This document shows, one piece after another, positions 1 through 4,526 of a stretch of 5,664 nucleotides of DNA. Made by a program: the position numbers and the translations under genes. How positions within the stretch are numbered: position 1 is the stretch's first letter; each line of letters starts with the position of its first letter. The stretch spans positions 1-5,664 of the forward strand of contig JADGNT010000379.1 in NCBI GenBank assembly GCA_017883345.1. Direction: 5' to 3'. The notes below the pieces were generated by a model. The model had not been told where the DNA came from and did no database searches. It was given only the letters and a program-made list of their open reading frames with translations. The DNA is from Candidatus Solibacter sp. Its GTDB lineage: Bacteria > Acidobacteriota > Terriglobia > Bryobacterales > Bryobacteraceae.

Positions 1-276
1 CTCGTTGCCGATTTCGCGCACGATGTCGCCGCGCTTGGGAGCGGGCATCATGCGCCATTCGAGAAAGGTTCCGGCGGCGCGCGCCATCACGGCCTCGTAA
101 TCGGCCGGACCCGCCATGCGCACGCGGGCCAACGGTTCGCCGGTGGCGGGAGTGAAGGAAATCAGCTCGCTGCCCGTGGGTTCGGCGATCCAATCTCCAT
201 GGCAGGCGCCGGAATTTACTGGCTCGATGTGCAGTTTCTCAAGAAGCTCGGGAACAACATGGGTCGCGGGATGCAC
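1..276 (-). CDS. Aldehyde dehydrogenase, ALDH7 / aminoadipate-semialdehyde dehydrogenase-like (N-terminal part, runs off the left edge)
   Basis: This is the first 92 codons of a minus-strand gene that continues beyond position 1. Around residues 35-92 the translation has the classic ALDH N-terminal pattern: a GSELISFTPATGEPLARVR stretch, then ADYEAVMARA, a W at position 74, and PAPKRGDIVREIGNE. The segment from 'PATGEPLARVR' to 'PAPKRG-IVR-IG' closely resembles ALDH7 proteins (alpha-aminoadipate semialdehyde dehydrogenase, antiquitin, AmaB). These NAD-dependent enzymes oxidise the semialdehyde in lysine breakdown. Family members are about 500 residues, so the NAD-binding fold is only begun here and the catalytic Cys and Glu lie outside the window. 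The start is GTG at 276, because an in-frame TAA lies four codons upstream and no other start codon is near. The ATG at 284 is in another frame. There is no good Shine-Dalgarno, but a -10-like box lies 6 nt upstream, suggesting leaderless expression. The family call is solid; the exact substrate is inferred. Confidence 0.83.
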   Translation of the reverse strand, partial: MHPATHVVPELLEKLHIEPVNSGACHGDWIAEPTGSELISFTPATGEPLARVRMAGPADYEAVMARAAGTFLEWRMMPAPKRGDIVREIGNE

Positions 277-305
277 GCTCTCATTTTAGCCCGTGGGCGG
301 GGCTA
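277..305 (-). promoter_or_regulatory. Probable promoter of the aldehyde dehydrogenase gene, overlapped by an inverted repeat
   Basis: On the minus strand TAAAAT (288 to 283) matches five of six bases of the -10 consensus and is preceded by GGC. Six bases (GAGAGC) separate it from the GTG start, so transcription would begin at or next to the start codon. A TAGCCC-N7-GGGCTA inverted repeat (287-292 and 300-305) overlaps the upstream edge of the box and could be an operator. No recognisable -35 hexamer is seen at 16-18 bp spacing, so this remains a prediction. Confidence 0.42.
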
Positions 306-320
306 TGCTCCGTCCTAATC

Positions 321-575
321 CTAAACCGCTACGGCGCATTCGAGGGGCTGTCTATCCACCGCGGCGGTGAGGGCTTGGGTGCGCGCCTGAAAGGTGAACA
401 GAGGGCAGGAGTAGCCATGGCCGGCGGAATCGAATTCCACCACGTAAGGTTCGGCGCCGGGCGCGTTATGGCGAACAATCCGGCACGCGGACAGAACGGT
501 GCCCGGCTGGAGGACCGGAGTGGAACAGACACCCGTATCCCATGCCGCAAGCGGCCTGATGATTTCGCGATTCAC
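321..575 (-). CDS. Small hypothetical protein (84 aa)
   Basis: I do not recognise a named family. The frame looks truly coding: third positions are GC-rich and the protein has ordinary composition. It has a compact, probably beta-rich middle: PVLQPGTVLSACRIVRH (20-36), then GAEPYVVEFDSAGHGYSCPL (40-59), then TFQARTQAL (61-69). Four Cys (17, 31, 57, 80) and His 36 and 53 are present, but no CxxC zinc ribbon. There is no signal peptide or membrane segment, so it is probably cytoplasmic. I chose GTG at 575 because GGGGA lies 9 nt upstream. A TTG at 593 would add six residues but lacks a spaced Shine-Dalgarno. The gene lies on the same strand as its neighbours, 44 bp before the aldehyde dehydrogenase start and 167 bp after the response regulator stop, so it could have its own promoter or be read through. 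Overlapping frames on the plus strand look less protein-like. Confidence 0.58.
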   Translation of the reverse strand: MNREIIRPLAAWDTGVCSTPVLQPGTVLSACRIVRHNAPGAEPYVVEFDSAGHGYSCPLFTFQARTQALTAAVDRQPLECAVAV

Positions 576-742
576 CCGTAAAAATCCCCGCAATCCAAGT
601 GGTGCGCGACAGCGACACTCACCCCTATTGCCTCGGTTGCCGGGTCTGAGATCCGGCGAAGAGTATGGACTAAGGTATCGCGAACGAGTGTGACCCCGAT
701 AGTCTATCTTTCGTACATTCTGGAACTACAGGTACTCACGGT
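576..742. other. Intergenic spacer with small inverted repeats; no gene seen
   Basis: This 167-bp gap between the response regulator stop and the small hypothetical gene is less GC-rich than its flanks. I see no RNA gene and no convincing reading frame in it. It holds a hairpin-forming sequence at 639-657 and an 11-bp palindrome, GATAG-T-CTATC, at 698-708. Toward the small gene (601-623) there is a tandem GTCGC-type repeat. The small gene's promoter or a regulator site probably lies here, but no clear -35/-10 pair stands out. Confidence 0.5.
639..657 (-). terminator. Hairpin downstream of the response regulator, possible weak terminator
   Basis: GCCGGGTC-TGA-GATCCGGC can fold into an 8-bp stem with one G-T wobble and a 3-nt loop. 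It lies about 85 bp past the response regulator stop. No T-run follows on either strand, so it is not a canonical intrinsic terminator. It might stop transcription with other factors, protect the 3' end of the kinase-regulator message, or do nothing. Confidence 0.25.
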
Positions 743-1399
743 CTACAACTGATCTTCGTACTGTTCCACGGCCACGCGCACGAGTTGGCCGCGCGTGCGC
801 ACGCCGGTTTTCTGGAACAGGCTCTGGAGGATGGCCTTGACGTAGCTTTCCGAGATTTGCAGCCGCCAGGCAATCTCTTTGTTGGACAGCCCTTCCAGGA
901 CGAAGCGCAGCACCTCGCGCTGCCGATCGTTGAAGGCCGGCGCGGCGGCCTGCGGCGCGGCCGCCGGATCTTCGCCGAGCGCGGCGAACGAGCGGTCGAG
1001 CCAACTGCCGCCGGCGGCCACCGTGCGGATCGCGGCGGCCAGTTCGCCGAGTTCTCCCTGCTTGAGGAAGATGCCGTTCACGCCCTGCCGCAAGAGGCGC
1101 CGGGCTTCGGTGTCACTGACCCAGGCGGTGACCACCAGCACGCGGCCCTCGTAGCCGATCTGCCGGGCTGCGGGTAGGAACTGGGATGCGCGCTCCGCGC
1201 CCAAATCGTGGTCCAACAGCACCAGATCGAACGTCCGCTGCGAGAGCAGCGTCAAGGCTTCCCGGATGCTGGCGCAATGCTCGACGCATAGATTCGGATC
1301 GGCGGCCAGCGACTGGGCCACGCTCTGGCGGAAAAGCGCGTGGTCGTCGATCAGCAGGGCGCGGATCGGCCGGTTGGCCGGCTCGTTCACTGGCATCAT
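743..1399 (-). CDS. Two-component response regulator, NarL/FixJ family (receiver + LuxR-type HTH)
   Basis: This 218-residue cytoplasmic transcription regulator has a receiver domain (about 12-128) and a LuxR/GerE-type helix-turn-helix (about 155-215), joined by an Ala/Pro-rich linker (142-155). Receiver landmarks are present: acidic pair D18-D19, phospho-acceptor D63 in VLLDHDL, T91 in VLVVTAW, and K113 in IFLKQG. The output domain has LTxRExEVL-like FNDRQREVLRFVLEGLSNKE, followed by IAWRLQISESYVKAILQSLF. That is the GerE recognition-helix pattern, with Tyr replacing the usual T/S before the V-K. Length is normal for NarL-type regulators. The start is ATG at 1399, which overlaps the kinase stop in an ATGA junction; AGGTGG lies 4 nt upstream. 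A second ATG follows immediately at 1396. The overlap implies translational coupling and a shared transcript with the kinase, its likely phosphodonor. Target genes are unknown; its own operon and mtgA are candidates by proximity only. Confidence 0.93.
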   Translation of the reverse strand: MMPVNEPANRPIRALLIDDHALFRQSVAQSLAADPNLCVEHCASIREALTLLSQRTFDLVLLDHDLGAERASQFLPAARQIGYEGRVLVVTAWVSDTEARRLLRQGVNGIFLKQGELGELAAAIRTVAAGGSWLDRSFAALGEDPAAAPQAAAPAFNDRQREVLRFVLEGLSNKEIAWRLQISESYVKAILQSLFQKTGVRTRGQLVRVAVEQYEDQL

Positions 1400-2799
1400 G
1401 CTTCCACCTGATTCTCCACCGGCCACAACTCCACTGTAAAGCAACTGCCGGGCCCATCGGGATTGTAGCGCAGTCCGCCACCGTGGGCGCGCAGGATGGC
1501 GCGCGAGATGTACAGGCCCAATCCGACGGAATGTGCTCCTGCCTGAAAGGGCCGGAAGAGCTCGTCAGGCTGCGCCACGCCGGGGCCGGAATCCCGGAAC
1601 TGGATCGCCACCAGGTCGCTTTCCACCGCCACGGAGATGCGCACCTCGCGAACCGGGCGGCCCTCCAGAGCCTGTATGCTATTGCGCGCCAGATTGACGA
1701 GGACCTGCAACAGGCTGTGATGGTCGGCCTGCACCAGCGGCAATCGGTCGCCCACCTCCCAGATCAGCGAGATGCCGGCCTCGCGCAGTCCCGGTTCGAT
1801 GACGATGCGGGCTTCGTCGAGCACGGTGCCGAGGTCCGCCACCACGGCCTCGCGATCCGAGGCGGCGCGCAGGCCCGAGGACGCGATTTTCTCCAGCCCC
1901 TGGATCAGAGTTCCCAGCACCTGGTACTGATCGTTGCCCTGAACCGGGCATTCCGCGGCCAGGCGGGCGTGGGCCGACGCGGCGGCCGAAGCCAGATTGC
2001 GGATCTCATGAGAAATGGCGCCGATCAGGACGCGCGATGTGGCCATCATCGAATCGACGCCCGAGCCCTCGCGATCGCGCAGGTTCTCGCTGGCGTCCCA
2101 GACGACGGCGGCCAGCCCCGCTCCTTGCGAGGTGTGGTAGGTGGAGAGCCACACGTGGGCCAGGAAGACCTCGCCGTTGCGCCGATGCGCCTTACATTCC
2201 ACATTGGTGCGCAGGTTGGCGGCCGAGCGCGGTTTCTTCAACATGCGGTACAGAATCGGCAGGTAGGGCGCCACGTCGCTGCCTTGCAGCGATTCGTCTT
2301 CAAAACCGAATAACTCGCGAGCCGATTCGTTGGCCAGGGCGATCCGGCCCGAGTGATCCAGCGTGAGGATGGCCAGCGGGCTGGTCTCGATCAGGATGCG
2401 CACCTGCTGCTCCGCCTCCTGCCGCAGGCGGATCTGCCGTTCGCGTTCCGCCAGATGGTCCGCCAGGTTGCGCCGGCGCTGGTTCAGCGCGGTCACGAAG
2501 AAGCCGGTCATGGCGTACCCCGCGGTCACGACGGCGATGCGTTCGGACGCGCCGCGGGCGAACCTCAGGGGGTCGAAGGCCTCGCGGAGGAAGCCGCAGA
2601 ACGCCGCCATCAGCAGAATCTGCCAGGTGTTGAGCGCGGGCGCGGCCAGCAGGATCGGGAACAGGTAGAGGAAGCCGATCGAGACGTCCGGGAGTTGCCA
2701 ATCCACCCAGGCGATGCTTGCGGTCAACAGGGCGGCGATCGCACAGACGGTGAGGCGGCGCGATTCCAAGTACGCGAGAAAGCGATCTAGTCTGGTCAT
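1396..2799 (-). CDS. Membrane-bound PAS sensor histidine kinase
   Basis: This 467-residue kinase has four predicted membrane segments (about 17-34, 40-56, 58-72, 87-105) with almost no periplasmic loop. A charged coiled-coil-like linker follows (106-133), then a PAS domain (about 134-236, with SPLAILTLDHSGRIALANESA) and the kinase core. The H-box is AISHEIRN with phospho-acceptor H264. The N-box is VNLARNSIQAL (368-378, N369 and N373), G1 is RDSGPGV (402-408), and G2 is SVGLGLYIS (424-432). All residues needed for autophosphorylation are visible. HEIRN is followed by LA instead of the usual PL, a variant H-box. The signal is unknown; the compact membrane part suggests sensing in or at the membrane, and PAS could bind a ligand or cofactor. 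The ATG at 2799 is preceded by CTGGAACG, a weak Shine-Dalgarno. The frame stays open to 2913, but those extra codons would run into the opposing mtgA gene and do not read like protein. It probably phosphorylates the overlapping response regulator. Confidence 0.92.
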   Translation of the reverse strand: MTRLDRFLAYLESRRLTVCAIAALLTASIAWVDWQLPDVSIGFLYLFPILLAAPALNTWQILLMAAFCGFLREAFDPLRFARGASERIAVVTAGYAMTGFFVTALNQRRRNLADHLAERERQIRLRQEAEQQVRILIETSPLAILTLDHSGRIALANESARELFGFEDESLQGSDVAPYLPILYRMLKKPRSAANLRTNVECKAHRRNGEVFLAHVWLSTYHTSQGAGLAAVVWDASENLRDREGSGVDSMMATSRVLIGAISHEIRNLASAAASAHARLAAECPVQGNDQYQVLGTLIQGLEKIASSGLRAASDREAVVADLGTVLDEARIVIEPGLREAGISLIWEVGDRLPLVQADHHSLLQVLVNLARNSIQALEGRPVREVRISVAVESDLVAIQFRDSGPGVAQPDELFRPFQAGAHSVGLGLYISRAILRAHGGGLRYNPDGPGSCFTVELWPVENQVEA

Positions 2800-2825
2800 C
2801 GTTCCAGGGTTGTTACCATCGTAAC
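2800..2825. promoter_or_regulatory. Shared 26-bp divergent control region with a perfect inverted repeat
   Basis: Only 26 bp lie between the kinase ATG (minus) and the mtgA GTG (plus). At 2812-2825 is GTTAC-CATC-GTAAC, a perfect 5-bp inverted repeat abutting the mtgA start. Each strand offers a weak -10-like box in it: TACCAT (2814-2819) toward mtgA, 6 nt before its GTG, and TACGAT (2823 to 2818) toward the kinase, 18 nt before its ATG. If real, the two promoters overlap back to back and mtgA would be leaderless. Both -35 regions would lie inside or near the opposing coding sequence. The match scores are only 4 of 6. Confidence 0.38.
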
Positions 2826-3530
2826 GTGCGCACGAGTGGGAAACGCAAACGCGGTTGGTTAGGCAGTTGGCTGCGCGCCGTCCTGATCTGGTTGGTGGCG
2901 CTGATTGCCGCATTCTATCTGGTCAGCCTGACCGCGCTGGTGGCGCTCCGCTGGGTGGATCCGCCGGTCACCATGGTGCAGGCCCAGCGGCGCATCGAGG
3001 CCTGGGTCCGCCGCAAGCCCTACACGAAGCGCCAGCAGTGGGCGCCGCTAGGGCGCATCGCTCCCGACCTGCAACACGCCGTCATCTCGGCCGAGGATGG
3101 ACGTTTCTTCCAGCACCACGGGATCGATTGGAAGGAGGTGCGGAAGGTGGTGGATCAGGACGTGGAAGACGGGCGGCTGGGCCGCGGCGGTTCCACCATC
3201 ACGCAGCAACTGGTGAAGAACCTGTTCTTCACCACCAGCCGGAGCGTGGCGCGCAAAGCCGTGGAGTTCACGCTGGCGCCGCTAGCGGAATGGGTCCTGC
3301 CCAAGAAGCGCATCCTGGAACTGTATCTGAACGTGATCGAATGGGGCCCGGGTGTCTACGGAGCGGAAGCGGCGGCGCGAAGCTGGTACGGCATTCCGGC
3401 GGCGAGGGTGAATCGCGACCAGGCGGCGCGCCTGGCTGCCGTGATCCCCTCCCCATTGCGCCGCAAGCCCGTCCGCATGAACGGATACAGTGCGGAAATT
3501 CTCCGCCGCATGGAGCAGACGGGATGGTGA
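2826..3530 (+). CDS. mtgA: Monofunctional biosynthetic peptidoglycan transglycosylase
   Basis: MtgA is a GT51 enzyme that polymerises lipid II into glycan strands on the outer face of the inner membrane, without a transpeptidase domain. The 234-residue product is close to the usual family length. After a basic N-terminus (KRKR, 6-9) there is one membrane anchor (about 17-41), then the GT51 domain. All conserved motifs are seen: EDGRFFQHHG (90-99, catalytic E90), GGSTITQQ (121-128), RKxxE at 143-147 (second glutamate E147), and KRILELYLN (161-169) followed by EWGPGVYGAEAAARSWYG. The GTG at 2826 is the only sensible start, since the next in-frame candidates fall within the anchor. It has no Shine-Dalgarno, fitting leaderless or inefficient initiation. 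The gene diverges from the kinase/regulator operon and is followed by two plus-strand genes, one of them a lytic transglycosylase. The identification is firm. Confidence 0.95.
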   Translation: MRTSGKRKRGWLGSWLRAVLIWLVALIAAFYLVSLTALVALRWVDPPVTMVQAQRRIEAWVRRKPYTKRQQWAPLGRIAPDLQHAVISAEDGRFFQHHGIDWKEVRKVVDQDVEDGRLGRGGSTITQQLVKNLFFTTSRSVARKAVEFTLAPLAEWVLPKKRILELYLNVIEWGPGVYGAEAAARSWYGIPAARVNRDQAARLAAVIPSPLRRKPVRMNGYSAEILRRMEQTGW

Positions 3531-3599
3531 GGGATGGGCTTCAACGCAGAGACGCGCAGACGCAGAGATAAGCGCAGAGAACGCATTCTGGGGATGGGC
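3531..3599 (+). repeat. CGCAGAG short-repeat cluster bracketed by 9-bp direct repeats
   Basis: CGCAGA occurs at 3545, 3555, 3561 and 3573 (three copies extend to CGCAGAG), with a fifth partial CGCA at 3582. The cluster sits between two perfect copies of GGGATGGGC at 3531-3539 and 3591-3599. A related GGGATGG at 3521-3527 lies inside the end of mtgA. Similar ACGCAGAG-rich intergenic repeats are scattered in many bacterial genomes, with no agreed function. No hairpin or reading frame is evident in it. Confidence 0.6.
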
Positions 3600-3610
3600 G
3601 GCGGTGCGGA

Positions 3611-3616
3611 TATAAT
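3611..3616 (+). promoter_or_regulatory. -10 promoter box upstream of the TIGR03067 gene
   Basis: TATAAT is a perfect sigma-70 -10 hexamer in an otherwise GC-rich spacer, 39 nt before the ATG at 3656. Transcription would start near 3623, leaving a leader of about 33 nt. The -35 side is poor: CTGGGG lies at 17-bp spacing and TTCTGG at 19 bp. The upstream part of this promoter would fall in the repeat cluster. Confidence 0.5.
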
Positions 3617-3644
3617 CACTGGTGTCTTTCCTTGAAGAAAGAAC

Positions 3645-3649
3645 GGAGG
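3645..3649 (+). promoter_or_regulatory. Strong ribosome binding site deciding the TIGR03067 protein start
   Basis: GGAGG with a 6-nt spacer to ATG at 3656 is the best Shine-Dalgarno in the window. It favours that ATG over the in-frame TTG at 3632, which would place the site inside the coding sequence. Confidence 0.75.
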
Positions 3650-3655
3650 GAATTC

Positions 3656-4426
3656 ATGGGGCGGGATCTCGATCGGTTGCAGGGGACTTGGAATATCGTG
3701 TCGCTGGAAATGGACGGGCAGAAAATGTCCAGAGGGGGCGCGCGGATCGTGGTGCGCGGAAATCGCTTCACCACCATCGCCATGGGCGCGACCTATGAAG
3801 GATCGGTGGTGGTCCACCAAGCCACAGCGCCCAAGAGTTTCGAACTGCATTTCGACGAAGGTCCGGAGAAGGGAAACACCTCCTTCGGCATTTACGAACT
3901 GGACGGCGACACGTGGAAGATCTGCCTGACGACGCGCGGCACCGAGCGTCCGCGGGAGTTCGCCGCGCCACCCGGTACGGGGATTGCTCTAGAGACCTTC
4001 CAGCGGGGGTTGGTGGCGGATGAACCGGTTGCGGCGGATGCATCGGCCGCATCGGGTTCGCCGGCGGGCGACTCCGCCGCCGAGTTGGCTGGTGTTTGGA
4101 CCCCGGTTTCGCTGGTGCGCGACGGCCAAGCCTTGCCCCAGTCGATGCTCAAATACCGCAAGCGGATCGCGACGGCGAACCAAGTCACCGTCCAGTTCGG
4201 CCCGCAGGTGGTTCTCCAAGCCAGGTACGCGGTGGACCGTTCGCACACGCCCAAGACGATGGACTACGTTCTCGCCGACGGCAAGCCGCAGTACGGCATC
4301 TGGGCACTGGAGGGCCAGCGGTTGACCACCTGCTTTGCGTCGCCCGGCCAGCCGCGGCCCAGCGAATTTGCCAGCACTCCGGGGGACGGCAGAACGCTCG
4401 CGGTGTGGACTCCGGCCGGCAAGTAA
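3656..4426 (+). CDS. Protein with two tandem TIGR03067 domains
   Basis: The 256-residue product consists of two copies of the roughly 110-residue TIGR03067 domain, a family of unknown function common in Planctomycetes and some Acidobacteriota. Copy one (about 6-117) opens with LDRLQGTWNIVSLEMDGQ and ends GIYELDGDTWKICL...RPREFAAPPGTG. Copy two (about 143-253) opens LAGVWTPVSLVRDGQ and ends GIWALEGQRLTTCF...RPSEFASTPGDG. The parallel endings make the duplication clear. An Ala/Ser-rich linker (118-142) joins them. The fold is probably a lipocalin-like beta barrel, judging from alternating strands, but this is inference. There is no signal peptide or membrane segment, so it should be cytoplasmic. 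The start is ATG at 3656, supported by GGAGG 6 nt upstream; a TTG at 3632 is a less likely alternative. It has its own -10 box and lies 125 bp after mtgA, so probably not one operon with it. The molecular function is unknown. Confidence 0.88.
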   Translation: MGRDLDRLQGTWNIVSLEMDGQKMSRGGARIVVRGNRFTTIAMGATYEGSVVVHQATAPKSFELHFDEGPEKGNTSFGIYELDGDTWKICLTTRGTERPREFAAPPGTGIALETFQRGLVADEPVAADASAASGSPAGDSAAELAGVWTPVSLVRDGQALPQSMLKYRKRIATANQVTVQFGPQVVLQARYAVDRSHTPKTMDYVLADGKPQYGIWALEGQRLTTCFASPGQPRPSEFASTPGDGRTLAVWTPAGK

Positions 4427-4477
4427 GCTCACCGTCCCCGTGCGTACCGTTACCGATGCTGCGCACGTCTCACAGAA

Positions 4478-4508
4478 TGTAGCCAATGCATGCGCGCTTA
4501 AGGCTACA
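4478..4508. promoter_or_regulatory. 7-bp inverted repeat upstream of the lytic transglycosylase gene
   Basis: TGTAGCC (4478-4484) and GGCTACA (4502-4508) are perfect inverted copies separated by 17 bp. The right arm overlaps a possible -10 box, GGC-TACACT (4505-4510), 16 nt before the ATG at 4527. The arrangement suits an operator for a dimeric regulator. It could instead form a hairpin ending the TIGR03067 transcript, but no T-run follows. Confidence 0.35.
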
Positions 4509-4526
4509 CTGGTTCTGAATAACGAA

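Noticed and set aside
288..304. AGCCC-N7-GGGCT hairpin as a terminator for the small hypothetical gene
   Set aside because: On the minus strand the stem is followed by A residues and not T residues, so no intrinsic terminator forms. It fits better as a promoter-overlapping repeat.
726..1004. A 92-codon minus-strand frame overlapping the response regulator 3' end
   Set aside because: It is an Arg/Ala-rich shifted frame within the helix-turn-helix coding region of the regulator.
1186..2313. A 375-codon open frame on the plus strand opposite the kinase
   Set aside because: It lies wholly antisense to the kinase and regulator, whose catalytic motifs are intact. Its product is Arg/His/Gln-rich low-complexity sequence with no motif, as expected for the opposite strand of GC-rich coding DNA.
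2800..2913. Upstream extension of the histidine kinase by 38 codons
   Set aside because: The extra codons overlap the opposing mtgA gene and read as Ser/Cys/Asn-rich sequence unlike a kinase N-terminus. The ATG at 2799 directly precedes a typical membrane-protein N-terminus.
2855..3571. A 238-codon plus-strand frame overlapping mtgA
   Set aside because: It is a frame-shifted reading of mtgA, which carries all GT51 motifs in its own frame. Its composition (Gly/Arg/Pro-rich) is that of a shadow frame.
3543..3585. Possible CRISPR array
   Set aside because: The repeated units are only 6-7 bp with irregular spacing of 6-12 bp. There are no 25-40 bp repeats with spacers and no cas genes.
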